Part shown: piece after piece, positions 38,901 through 46,605 of the stretch
How positions within the stretch are numbered: position 1 is the first letter of the stretch
How the letters are laid out: every line of letters begins with the position of its first letter
DNA from: Acidobacteriota bacterium
Lineage (GTDB): Bacteria; Acidobacteriota; Terriglobia; UBA7540
DNA: 64,000 nt
NCBI GenBank assembly: GCA_004298155.1
Contig: SCRD01000012.1
Span: 62,001-126,000, forward strand
Direction: 5' to 3'
The notes under the pieces: generated by a model
Told to the model about the DNA's origin: nothing
Database searches by the model: none
Seen by the model: the letters and a program-made list of their open reading frames with translations, nothing else
Program-made: the position numbers and the translations under genes

Positions 38901-39472
38901 AGATCGGGGTTGATCTTGTGTTCTTCAGGCATCCCCTGGTCCTGAATTTCCAGAAAGAAATTCCCTTTCCCGAAAATCTCCTGCAACTCATGGGCGGATT
39001 GGAGCGCTGATTCATAGCGCTCGGCTGACAAAGCCACCGCAACTTCCCCGCGCAGGCACGCCGAGAGAGCGATCAGGCCTTCTGAGTGACGTGAAAGCAG
39101 ATCCTTATCGATCCGGGGCTTATAGTAGTAGCCTTCCGTATAGGCTGCGGAAACCAGCTTTACCAGGTTCTGATAGCCACGCTCGTTTTCGCAAAGCAGA
39201 ACAAAATGATAGGGACGGTCGGAGTCCGGTGAACGGTCAAACCGGTTGGTGCCTGCCACGTAGACTTCGCACCCTATGATGGGCTTGATGCCATGCTTGC
39301 GGGCCGCTTCGTAGAACTTAATGGCGCCAAAAAGATTCCCGTGGTCGGTTACTGCCACTGCGGGCAACTCTCTTTCGGCGGCCAGTTCCATCAGCCGCCC
39401 AATCCCGCAGGCGCCGTCCAGCAGGCTATAGTCCGTATGTAGATGAAGATGAACAAAGTTATCGGATGCCAT
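35981..39472 (-). CDS. dnaE: DNA polymerase III subunit alpha
   Basis: A 1163-residue replicative polymerase. Domains in order: PHP domain from residue 5 (HLHLHTDYSLLDG, the typical opening), palm with the catalytic aspartates in FPDIDIDFC, fingers, helix-hairpin-helix elements, and a C-terminal OB-fold with the tau-binding region. The length is that of DnaE1. It copies DNA as the core of the holoenzyme. It is in the same orientation and close to accA (48-bp gap); the upstream spacer of 261 bp (39473-39733) shows no gene I can support. Confidence 0.97.
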   Translation of the reverse strand: MASDNFVHLHLHTDYSLLDGACGIGRLMELAAERELPAVAVTDHGNLFGAIKFYEAARKHGIKPIIGCEVYVAGTNRFDRSPDSDRPYHFVLLCENERGYQNLVKLVSAAYTEGYYYKPRIDKDLLSRHSEGLIALSACLRGEVAVALSAERYESALQSAHELQEIFGKGNFFLEIQDQGMPEEHKINPDLVRLSRQSGIPLVATNDCHYLTRDDARAQEVLVCIQTGKTLSDPSRMKFPTDQFYFKTYEEMSAVFSEIPDAVTRTLGIAERCNVKLEQKEHVFPHFEVPAGESLDSFFERVAREGFAKRLERLQRLHASGKLRQPLEAYNDRLELELDLIKQMHFSGYFLIVWDFIRYARERCIPVGPGRGSAAGSLVSYALHITDVDPLQHDLLFERFLNPERISFPDIDIDFCMRRRGEVINYVTEKYGRENVSQIITFGTMGARAVIRDAGRVLDVPFADVDKIAKLVPQVLNITLDEAQKQSAELRQLKAADQRVFDLLEIAGRLEGFARHASTHAAGVVISPQPLQEIVPLYKSSKDEITTQYAMDDLEKIGLLKMDFLGLTTLTVLDDCLKLIEATRGEKLDLDTLPKDDAETYELLSKGLTAGIFQFESRGMTEILRRVKPSRLADLTALNALYRPGPIQGGMIDDFIARKTGKKRVTYDLPQLREILDETYGVIVYQEQVMQIAAAVAGFSLGEADVLRRAMGKKKHEVMVAMQEKFLEGAKTKDVPAAKAEKLFDLMAQFAGYGFNKSHSAAYALVAYHTAYLKTHYSVEFMAALLTSEIGNPDKLTNYLNECRDMGIDILPPDINSSERTFTPHNGQVRFGLTAIKNVGDAAIVSVVGARNELGRFDNLFQFCEHVDLRLLNKRVVESLIKAGAADSLGVRRSQLLAVLDRAMEWGQRQQRVAESGQHGLFQGGSESASAAPTGLPDIEELSEVERLAGEKDLLGFYVTGHPLEKYLSQLRELTQTNTSMIEDLANDAPVTLGGILTNLRIRPSRKGALWGAGVLEDLRGTADLLIFPQALEQLKGVLKQDAALLIKGRVRHDENARAKVVVSEAKSLAAAVNGNKPALHIRINATDVSDRMLEELEGLLCAHPGQNPVLFEVEKPGDFLALMKPQNPKVVDTTEGLLAGLRGLLGEQAVTVEKRNGADLKM

Positions 39473-39733
39473 TCCGAGTCATTCTATCAAAAATCGGTTG
39501 CGAGGTGTTACGGGCGAGTCTAAATTCTTATCACGAACAGGACGTGCGCGCTGTTGCCGTGTTTTGTTGGACACGCGGCAAGCAGTGGATCTCAGTGGGG
39601 CTATGTGCTGCACCCTGAGGATTTAGCGTTTCCCTGCCCGTTCAGGTATTCAAGACAGGCCACCGCGTATGAAGTGACATTAAAGGGTATTGTGCGCAAG
39701 CGAGCAGGCGATCGGATTTCAGGTTGGAGCACG

Positions 39734-40309
39734 CTATTTGTGCTCCTGCTTGGGCTGGGTTGCTGTTTTTTCCTGTCCTTTGGTTGGCGGAAGTATCTGA
39801 GGCGGCGCCGAAAGAGCTTGCTCGACTGATGGCGGCAGCTTATCGGCATTCGCCAGCAGCAAGCTGACAGTCCAAATCTGCTCGTCCGTCAGCAAGCCTG
39901 TGAAGCCGGGCATGCCCGTCAGGCGGATGCCGTGCTTGACTTTCCAGTAGCTCTCGCCGACCGGATCGTCCGTCACCATATGCCCGGATTCAAAAAGCTG
40001 AGGCGGACGAGGAAACATGCCCTTTGCAACATTGGATGCCGGCTTTCCCGGGAGACCATGGCATCCCGCGCAGTTGTGCCGGTATACGTCGATGCCCGCC
40101 ACCAACTCCCCCTCAGAGGCTTGGGTGGACTTGGTTTTTGGTGCCTGGCGGTCGATGGCCGCATGCAAGGCGGTCCTGGAAAAGAATTTCTCAAGCAGCA
40201 TCGGTGGGGCAGCGGTCGCAACGGGCGCGAGTCCCGACCTGCAATAAAAGTAAAAAGCAGCAGGCACGATAAAAATTCCGATAATAACTCCCAAAACGAA
40301 TTTAGCCAT
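39734..40309 (-). CDS. Membrane-anchored mono-haem cytochrome c
   Basis: A 191-residue protein with an uncleaved or signal-like N-terminal hydrophobic segment (residues 5-22). The haem-binding motif CAGCH is near residues 80-84, and GMPGFTGLLTDEQIWTVSLL near 130-150 provides the distal methionine ligand in the usual M-P-x-F context. The C-terminal tail is proline- and lysine-rich. It acts as an electron carrier on the periplasmic side; no oxidase or dehydrogenase adjoins, so the partner is unknown. It lies 88 bp from the CCA/poly(A) transferase. Confidence 0.85.
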   Translation of the reverse strand: MAKFVLGVIIGIFIVPAAFYFYCRSGLAPVATAAPPMLLEKFFSRTALHAAIDRQAPKTKSTQASEGELVAGIDVYRHNCAGCHGLPGKPASNVAKGMFPRPPQLFESGHMVTDDPVGESYWKVKHGIRLTGMPGFTGLLTDEQIWTVSLLLANADKLPPSVEQALSAPPQILPPTKGQEKTATQPKQEHK

Positions 40310-40397
40310 GATCTTTTGCCATCCCCCTGTATGAATTAGGTTGCGCTGGTGCCATTCTAATCTGGCACTCGGTAGCCCTCAAAGTATACAGGGTATT

Positions 40398-41963
40398 TCA
40401 GGCCCTGCCTCGTTTCTTCTTCCCGACTGTGGTACGAGCAGTCCTGGCAGATATTCCAGGTTGATTGCCGCGCACAGATTTGTCTTCTTTTTCAGGTTGA
40501 ACGACCTTGAGAGGCTTCGCGGATTTGGCAGTTGTGGTAACAACCTTGGCAGCTTTAGCCGCCCCGACGGTCTTAAGGCTCTTCTCGGCCGGGCCCGATT
40601 TGGGGCTCTTGGTAGGTTTGACAGGCTGGATTGGCGGTGCGGGAGGTTCCTTGATGCCTGCCAACGACCTAAGCTCCTGGGCCAGTTGCTGGTGTGTCTT
40701 GATCTTCCCATCCAACTGGTCAAAGAAGATGCGTTCGAGAATCTTGTCAAACTTCGGACCGGGCTTGACACCGAGCACCAGAAGTTCGCTTTCCGGCAGA
40801 CGAGATCGAATTTGAGGAACTCTCACCATATAATCCTTGATCCGGCTTTGAATCTTGGCTTGTGGATAATACGCCAGCAGGTAAAGCAATAACGGCCTGG
40901 GCTGCTGCGAAAGCACCTTGTAAGCCTGACTCGGTTTGCCACATTTGGCACTGGAGAGGAGGCGGGCAATCTTTTTCGCGCCATGGTCCATGCTGAGGGC
41001 AAGTTTTATGCGCCCGGGATCTGGTATCACCTTCTTTGCCAGGCGCTGCCGTTGGGAAGTGTTGAGCTTCGTGGCAAGACAGTCAAAATTCAGCAGGAAC
41101 ATGTCCTCGCCGGGAGATTTTTTGGCCAGAGCGCTGATTATGCGAAAACGCTCAAAGGCAACTCGGGTGAGACTTCGGTCAAGGCCCACTAGGATGCCAC
41201 GGTCCTGATACAATTTGAGCACCCGTTCCGGATTATCCTCGTGCAGCACAGCTTCAAGCTCGCCAGCCTGCTTGGCCGGCGGGAGCTCAGCCCAGGTCCG
41301 CTCCTCGAGAGCGGCATCCAGCCACCGCTGTGTTTTCTCTTCGGGTTTGAATCCGAAGCGCAGTCCCAGCCGCAACAGCCGGTAAATGCGAACGGGATCG
41401 TCCCAGAAGCTTCGCGAATGGAGCACACGAATCTCCTGCCTTTCGATGTCACCGGCTCCGTTCTTCGGGTCCAAAAGAAGTCCACGCGAATTGGGGTGCA
41501 GGGAGATGGCCATTGCGTTAAAAGCAAAATCCCGGCACTTCAAGTCCTCAAAAATCATCGCGGGCCTGATCTCTGGCGGGTGCCCCGGCTTCGAGGCAAT
41601 TTCCTGGTGGCATTGCGCAATTTCTGCACGAACCCCGTTGCTGAGCCACACTTCCGCGGAACCGCGGCGATCATCAATCCTGGAACTGACGACTTCAACT
41701 GGACCCATCGCCCACGCCGATCCGACCTTGTGGGATACTTTGCCCTTGCCAGGTAGCAAATGCCGCAAAATCTTATGAATGTTGCCTTCGGCGGCAAAGT
41801 CGAGGTCACGCACAACCGCCTGGCCGAAAGTCATGTCGCGAACAGCGCCCCCAACAAGATAAAGATTGATCCCCTCGCCATAAGCAATGCGGGCAAGCTC
41901 ATTAACAAGCTGGAACTGGGCGGGCGAAAGCCTGCTCTCCATCAGAAAGTTATAATCGGTCAT
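40398..41963 (-). CDS. tRNA nucleotidyltransferase / poly(A) polymerase family protein
   Basis: A 521-residue class II nucleotidyltransferase. It contains LYLVGGAVRDMTFGQ and VVRDLDFAAEGN at residues about 33-60 with the catalytic aspartates, then RDFAFNAMAI, DPKNGAGDIE and the RYLRLGLRFGF-like (YRLLRLGLRFGFKPEE) motif that binds nucleotide or tRNA. It adds CCA to tRNA 3' ends or A to RNA. Residues from about 435 to the end form a Lys/Pro/Ala-rich low-complexity tail (KPTKSPKSGPAEKSLK, then AKVVTTTAKSAKPLK), uncommon in CCA enzymes and possibly an RNA-binding extension. It lies 36 bp after xerD. Confidence 0.85.
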   Translation of the reverse strand: MTDYNFLMESRLSPAQFQLVNELARIAYGEGINLYLVGGAVRDMTFGQAVVRDLDFAAEGNIHKILRHLLPGKGKVSHKVGSAWAMGPVEVVSSRIDDRRGSAEVWLSNGVRAEIAQCHQEIASKPGHPPEIRPAMIFEDLKCRDFAFNAMAISLHPNSRGLLLDPKNGAGDIERQEIRVLHSRSFWDDPVRIYRLLRLGLRFGFKPEEKTQRWLDAALEERTWAELPPAKQAGELEAVLHEDNPERVLKLYQDRGILVGLDRSLTRVAFERFRIISALAKKSPGEDMFLLNFDCLATKLNTSQRQRLAKKVIPDPGRIKLALSMDHGAKKIARLLSSAKCGKPSQAYKVLSQQPRPLLLYLLAYYPQAKIQSRIKDYMVRVPQIRSRLPESELLVLGVKPGPKFDKILERIFFDQLDGKIKTHQQLAQELRSLAGIKEPPAPPIQPVKPTKSPKSGPAEKSLKTVGAAKAAKVVTTTAKSAKPLKVVQPEKEDKSVRGNQPGISARTARTTVGKKKRGRA

Positions 41964-41999
41964 GTTTTCCTACTCGCGAACCACTAACGTATGCGCTCT

Positions 42000-42929
42000 T
42001 CAGGCCCGCGGGTGATGAGTTTGATAAACCTGGCGTAATCGTTCTTTTACCACATGGGTATAAATCTGGGTCGTCGAAATGTCACTGTGGCCCAGCATCG
42101 TTTGGATCGACCGCAAATCCGCGCCCCTTTCGAGCAGGTGTGTGGCAAAGGAGTGTCGTACCATGTGAGGAGTCAATGAGACGCGGATTCCCGCCTGGCG
42201 CCCGTACGCTGACAAAATCTTCCAGAATCCAACACGTGAAAGCAGTCCGCCTCGCTGGTTGAGAAATAGGTACGGGACCTCTGACCGCTTCGCCAGGAAG
42301 CTCCGTCCATTGTGAAGATAGGTTTCGACAGCCCGCAATGCGGCTTTCCCGACAGGAATCAGTCGTTCCTTGTTTCCCTTGCCAACACAACGGACGATGC
42401 CCATATTGGGCTCGAAATCCTCCCAACGTACGCTCAAAAGCTCCGAGACTCGCATACCCGTCGCATATAAGAGCTCCAGCATAGCGCGATCGCGAAGGCC
42501 TATGGGCGTGGAAGGGTCCGGCTGTGAAAGCAAAGACTCAACCTCCTGAAAATTTAAGTATTTGGGCAAAGAATGGGAAAGACGAGGAGTCTCCACCTCA
42601 TGGGCCGGGTCAGCCGATAGCATCCCCTGCTTCACCAAGAATTGAAAGAAATGGCGTAGAGCTGCCAAATGCCTTGCCACAGACCGTGCACTCAGACCTT
42701 TCCGGTAAAGTGCCTCAAGAAACTTGCGAATATGTTCGTGCCTAACCTGGTGGACTGCCAGTTTTGAATTTTGGAGGAACAAACCGAACTTTTGCAAATC
42801 ACGCCCGTAGCCCGCAATGCTGTTGGGTGCCAGGCCCTTTTCAACCGTAGCATAGTCCAGAAAGCTGGCAACCTCTGTCGAAATGTTGAAAAGCGGATCC
42901 GGCATTCGTCCTGCCTGGCGTGCCTCCAT
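42000..42929 (-). CDS. xerD: Tyrosine recombinase XerD/XerC-type
   Basis: A 309-residue site-specific recombinase with a SAM-like N-terminal DNA-binding domain (residues 12-105) and the catalytic domain. The catalytic set is Arg160 (ATGMRVSELLS), Lys184 (GKGNKERL), His255 and Arg258 (HMVRHSFATHLL), His281 (MLGHSDI) and Tyr290 (TTQIYTHV), all at the spacing expected of XerC/D. The chromosome-dimer-resolving role follows from this. No partner xer gene or dif site was seen here. Start codon could be at 42929 or 42905 (AGGACGA upstream). It begins the reverse cluster leading to the CCA enzyme. Confidence 0.92.
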   Translation of the reverse strand: MEARQAGRMPDPLFNISTEVASFLDYATVEKGLAPNSIAGYGRDLQKFGLFLQNSKLAVHQVRHEHIRKFLEALYRKGLSARSVARHLAALRHFFQFLVKQGMLSADPAHEVETPRLSHSLPKYLNFQEVESLLSQPDPSTPIGLRDRAMLELLYATGMRVSELLSVRWEDFEPNMGIVRCVGKGNKERLIPVGKAALRAVETYLHNGRSFLAKRSEVPYLFLNQRGGLLSRVGFWKILSAYGRQAGIRVSLTPHMVRHSFATHLLERGADLRSIQTMLGHSDISTTQIYTHVVKERLRQVYQTHHPRA

Positions 42930-43364
42930 CTGCCTGCTTTAGACTCAAAACATTTTACGCATTAAAATAGCGGCATAAACCTAAATATATGATAATAAAT
43001 GTCATGCCGTTGCATCATCGATCGGGCTGTATGAAAGCCGAATATCACCATCAATCGTTGGTTCCAAGACCTGAACTTCTTTGTAAACAGCTTTGATCAT
43101 CTAAAACTAGCCTCACTTTGTCAATAGCAAGTGCCTTGAGGTCAATAAACTAGCGAAGATATCGGCCGATTTCTGCCAGAACCAGTCTGGCCCGCGAGAA
43201 ATAAATCGAACCGCATATTAGCACAGGCCGTTTTGTAAGACCAAGGTGGTTTTTCGATTGGTGTCCGGACTGGATGTTTTCGCCAAGCATAGTTGAGCAC
43301 ACTACGGCGCCAACAAGTCGCGATCCTGGTCAGCAATGTGACCAGGGCAAATCTGTAGGCATGT
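42930..43364. other. Spacer with a degenerate dispersed-repeat core
   Basis: The 20-bp core of the dispersed repeat recurs at 43211-43230 with two mismatches relative to copy B (CCGCATATTA-GCACAGGCCG). It lies 282 bp upstream of the XerD start. No other supported gene or element was seen; an ORF at 43142-43429 lacks an RBS and known domain. Confidence 0.4.
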
Positions 43365-44054
43365 TTAGTTGAATGGACTAACAGGTGGCAACTCAAGCCG
43401 GCGGTGGATGGCGTAAAGCACAAGTTCAAGCCGGTCTGAAACTCCTACTTTGTCATAAATCGATCTGAGATGGTTCTTGACAGTTTGCTCGGTAATTCGA
43501 AGGTGTGCCGCGATGTCTCGATTTCGCCAACCCTGTGTAAGACAACTGATAATTGATTTTTCTCTGGGAGTGAGTGTATCAACTGGCCGCTGATGGTCGC
43601 CGTTGAGCAGATTCACGTCCTCCGAGCCGCTTTCCACCGGCGAAAACTCCTTGTGATCGTCGTCAAGAACCCTGCGCACGACTTCCACGAAATATTCGGG
43701 CTGTGCTGACCTTGAAACCATCCCTGATACCCCATTGCGAAACAGCTTTTCTTTCTGCTTATCACCAAGATGCGAATAGCTAACGAGCACCCTGCAATTG
43801 GGAGAGTCGGAACGGAGTCGATCAACAAACCGGTCGAACCCCGTAAGGGCTATCTCTTCCTGAACAAGAATCAAGTCGGGCCGAAAAGATCTGTTCATCG
43901 CCACCATTTGGACGGAATTTTCGGCCTGAGCGACCACGCGGAGATCATCCTCGACGCTGAACAGCTTCTTAAGGCCCAGCCTGAAGACGCCTTCGCCGTC
44001 CGCAATCAGGATTTTCGCTCTGCCTCTGTTATTCAGCTGCTTTCTTGGCTGCAT
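43365..44054 (-). CDS. LuxR-type regulator with a pseudo-receiver domain
   Basis: A 229-residue protein: an N-terminal receiver-like domain (12-130) and a GerE-type HTH at about 160-218 (LTPREKSIISCLTQGWRN, then LRITEQTVKNHLRSIYDKVG). In the receiver, the acidic pair is IADG (one Asp lost), the phospho-acceptor position in RPDLILVQEE is Gln65 instead of Asp, and the conserved Lys is Arg115 (MVSRSAQPE). It is therefore unlikely to be phosphorylated in the usual way; stand-alone regulation by ligands or protein contacts is more likely. It lies 118 bp downstream of the PilZ gene, same orientation. No sensor kinase is near. Confidence 0.85.
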   Translation of the reverse strand: MQPRKQLNNRGRAKILIADGEGVFRLGLKKLFSVEDDLRVVAQAENSVQMVAMNRSFRPDLILVQEEIALTGFDRFVDRLRSDSPNCRVLVSYSHLGDKQKEKLFRNGVSGMVSRSAQPEYFVEVVRRVLDDDHKEFSPVESGSEDVNLLNGDHQRPVDTLTPREKSIISCLTQGWRNRDIAAHLRITEQTVKNHLRSIYDKVGVSDRLELVLYAIHRRLELPPVSPFN

Positions 44055-44172
44055 TCTTGATATCGGGAAAACCGGGCCATCCAGAAATAACTAGCTGTTG
44101 GCGATGGTAGCGAGAATGTAACCGCTGGCCGCCTGCGGCGACCGGTCATCAGGGCCAGTTTCCTACACACGG

Positions 44173-44547
44173 TCACTCGTTGCGCTTGCCAGCGGCCAAT
44201 TGATAGTCGTCGATAACAATGCCAAGCCCCGCTGAGTCCCCAGCCTGATTCTGCCGAATCACCCGTCCTATGCACTGCAACTGCATAGGCGTTTTGGTAA
44301 CCTCAGTTGGAAGTGAAACCGTAAACTGGATCGGTGTGTTGTGACGAAGCCGGATCGGGGCCAGAATGAACAGGCCGTTGCCACTCATACTCTCCGTTTT
44401 TCCTTGAGCGAAACGCTCCCTCCCTGCCCTTGTCTTCCAACAAATCTGGACTGGAAGTTCGACGGGGATCCTCGTGCCCCCGCGAATCCCTTTCCTTCGG
44501 AAAGTCATATTTTCCCTCACCATTTCAACTATCGGAATTCCACTCAT
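44173..44547 (-). CDS. PilZ-domain protein
   Basis: A 124-residue protein. The c-di-GMP-binding elements are RGGTR (RxxxR, about residues 22-26) and SMSGNGLF (xxSxxG, with Glu in place of the usual D/N). The remainder is beta-barrel (PIQFTVSLPTEV, QLQCIGRVIRQ). It may act as a c-di-GMP effector for motility, polysaccharide or other surface traits. The adjacent pseudo-receiver LuxR regulator suggests a joint regulatory role; both are inferred from proximity only. A polar tail ends AGKRNE. Confidence 0.8.
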   Translation of the reverse strand: MSGIPIVEMVRENMTFRRKGIRGGTRIPVELPVQICWKTRAGRERFAQGKTESMSGNGLFILAPIRLRHNTPIQFTVSLPTEVTKTPMQLQCIGRVIRQNQAGDSAGLGIVIDDYQLAAGKRNE

Positions 44548-44728
44548 GTCTCTTTACACTTCCATTCGAGGGCTGCCTGGCTTTTCTGCCTCATAATCGC
44601 ACCGGATACGCCTGCAAAGGATTGACCGTGCTGAAATTTCCAGCCCAGACAAACGCAGCCAGGCAAAGGGAGGGCTGACTATTGTCACCCGATACTGCCG
44701 CTGATAATCTTTCACGTGGAGGCATGAA

Positions 44729-44800
44729 TTGCAGACGCTGAAGAAAGAATGTGACGAAATGGCGCTCACGCCTTTTCTTAAAAAGGAGTTTGACACATGA
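44729..44800 (+). CDS. 23-aa upstream ORF coupled to lpxD
   Basis: TTG at 44729 follows GGAGG with six bases between, and the frame ends in TGA at 44798-44800, overlapping the lpxD ATG as ATGA. The peptide is MQTLKKECDEMALTPFL followed by KKEFDT, charged and without a signal peptide. Translational coupling would place lpxD under the control of this leader; an AAAAAGGAG lies between the two, so lpxD also has its own RBS. It could be a chance ORF, but the RBS, length and overlap fit together. Confidence 0.4.
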   Translation: MQTLKKECDEMALTPFLKKEFDT

Positions 44801-45819
44801 GGCTTGGTGAGATTGCTGAGAAGCTGGGTTGTAAGCTTGAAGGCCCAGAAGAACTCGAAATTACTGCCGTCGCTGGCTTGGAAGAAGCCGGGCCCTCGGA
44901 TTTGACGTTTCTATCAAATCCCAAGTACCGGCGTAAGCTCCGGACAACACGGGCGGCCGCAATCATTCTCTCGCCGGAAGAGCCTGATCCTGGCCGTCCG
45001 GCGCTGAGATCCGCAAACCCCTATCTGGATTTTGCGCGGGCGCTGGAATATTTTTACCCTCCCGTCCGGCCTGAGCCGGCGATCCACCCCACTGCCATCA
45101 TAGCTCCCAGCTCAAAAATCGGCCGAAGCCCGTCAATTGGCCCCTACGTGGTGATTGAAAGAGGAGTCGAAATCGGCGATGACTGCGTTATTAAGGGCCA
45201 TGTGGTGATTTATGAAGGCGCAAAGATAGGCCACCGCTTCTTAGCCCACTCCCACGTGGTCGTCCGCGAAAACGTGCAGATCGGCAACGACGTGGTTCTC
45301 CAAAACGGTGCAGTCATCGGAAGCGACGGCTTCGGCTTTGCACGTCAGACCGACGGTTCTTACTACAAGATCGTCCAGGCTGGCAGCGTTGTGATTGAGG
45401 ACAACGTTGAAGTCCAGGCGAACTCTTGCATTGACCGTGCTACGGTGGGCGTCACTCACCTCCGTAAGGGCGCAAAGGTTGATAACCTCGTCCAGGTGGG
45501 CCACGCCTGCGACATTGGTGAGAATACGCTGCTCTGCGGACAGTCAGGGCTTGCGGGCAGTTGCGAGATTGGAAAGAACGTGGTCCTTGCAGGGCAGGTT
45601 GGCGTGGCCGGCCACCTGACGATTGGTGACAATGTGATTGCAACTGCACAGACGGGAATACCCTCTGATATCGAATCTAACAACATCATTTCCGGATATC
45701 CGGCCATGGATAATTCGCGCTGGCTGAAATGTTCGGCGGCGTTCGCCCGCCTTCCAGAGATCTATGCAGCGGTGCGCGGGCAAATAAACCGGCCGCTGGC
45801 CTCGGAAAAAAACGAGTAA
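44797..45819 (+). CDS. lpxD: UDP-3-O-acylglucosamine N-acyltransferase
   Basis: A 340-residue enzyme of lipid A synthesis. The N-terminal domain (1-100) includes VAGLEEAGPSDLTFLSNPKY, which binds UDP-GlcNAc. The left-handed beta-helix follows from about residue 105 with hexapeptide repeats (IGRSPSIGPYVVIERGVEIG, IGSDGFGFARQTDGSY), the catalytic His in VQVGHACDIG and a helical C-terminus. AAAAAGGAG precedes ATG. It adds the second 3-hydroxyacyl chain and shows that the organism makes lipopolysaccharide. Other lpx genes are not in the window. Confidence 0.96.
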   Translation: MRLGEIAEKLGCKLEGPEELEITAVAGLEEAGPSDLTFLSNPKYRRKLRTTRAAAIILSPEEPDPGRPALRSANPYLDFARALEYFYPPVRPEPAIHPTAIIAPSSKIGRSPSIGPYVVIERGVEIGDDCVIKGHVVIYEGAKIGHRFLAHSHVVVRENVQIGNDVVLQNGAVIGSDGFGFARQTDGSYYKIVQAGSVVIEDNVEVQANSCIDRATVGVTHLRKGAKVDNLVQVGHACDIGENTLLCGQSGLAGSCEIGKNVVLAGQVGVAGHLTIGDNVIATAQTGIPSDIESNNIISGYPAMDNSRWLKCSAAFARLPEIYAAVRGQINRPLASEKNE

Positions 45820-45876
45820 ACGAAGCCAGCCTGGCAGTGTCATTGACCTTGCAGAAGCTGTATTTTGAAGATGAAT

Positions 45877-46605
45877 TCAATCGCTGTGCAGCGCAAGGGG
45901 ACGTTCCTCTGGCAAAAGGCCTTCTATCATTGCCCGTCGGACCTGCTCGGCCAGGCTCGTGCAGTCTGCAATGCTGCAACACGCCGTAGGGATAGGATCG
46001 TGGATCGTAATTCTCACTGGCCCTGGGCGGATTCTGAAATCGCCGCGAGGCATGATCTTGTATGCTCCTGACAGGGAAATCGGAACGATTGGCGCACCGG
46101 CCTTGATTGCCATGACAAAAATCCCCTTCTTGAAAGCCTGTAGCCGCCCTGTTCTGCTCCGGGTCCCCTCTGGAAAAGCCAAAAAAGAATGACCTGCTCT
46201 TAAGGAAGCTACGCCTTTGTCCACTGCTGCGTAGGCTTGCTCACGATTGCTTCGGTCCACGGGAATGAATCCCCGCATACGCATAGCGGTACCCATAATT
46301 GGAACCCGGAAAAATTCTCTTTTCGCCATGATCAGTATGGGAGGAAGGACCGCAGCCACGGCTGGAGGATCACAGTTACTCTGGTGATTCGGCATAAAGA
46401 CCACAGCCTTCCCCGCGGGAATCTTCTCTCTGCCCGTGACTCTTAGACTGACTCCGGCCAGGCGAAGAGCGGCCCTTGCACTGAAAACTCCGACGCGGTA
46501 AAAGGTGTCCGTGTTTCCTTTGATGGCGGACCACAGGATCAAGGGAGGACCCAGAATCACCAGGAAGAGGATTAAGACGACATAAACCAGCAGCGTTCTG
46601 AGCAT
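45877..46605 (-). CDS. plsC: 1-acyl-sn-glycerol-3-phosphate acyltransferase
   Basis: A 242-residue membrane-associated acyltransferase. A hydrophobic N-terminal segment (residues 5-27) precedes the conserved NHQSNCDP (HX4D) near residue 75 and FPEGTRSRTGRL near residue 145, with the VPISLSGAYKIMP motif following. It makes phosphatidic acid from lysophosphatidic acid. It follows the M61 peptidase gene with a one-base overlap (TGATG), so it is translated with it. Confidence 0.9.
   Translation of the reverse strand: MLRTLLVYVVLILFLVILGPPLILWSAIKGNTDTFYRVGVFSARAALRLAGVSLRVTGREKIPAGKAVVFMPNHQSNCDPPAVAAVLPPILIMAKREFFRVPIMGTAMRMRGFIPVDRSNREQAYAAVDKGVASLRAGHSFLAFPEGTRSRTGRLQAFKKGIFVMAIKAGAPIVPISLSGAYKIMPRGDFRIRPGPVRITIHDPIPTACCSIADCTSLAEQVRRAMIEGLLPEERPLALHSD

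Noticed and set aside
39554-39829. A 91-codon membrane ORF on the + strand
   Set aside because: It overlaps the cytochrome c gene antisense and has no RBS; the hydrophobic run is the complement of a coding tail.
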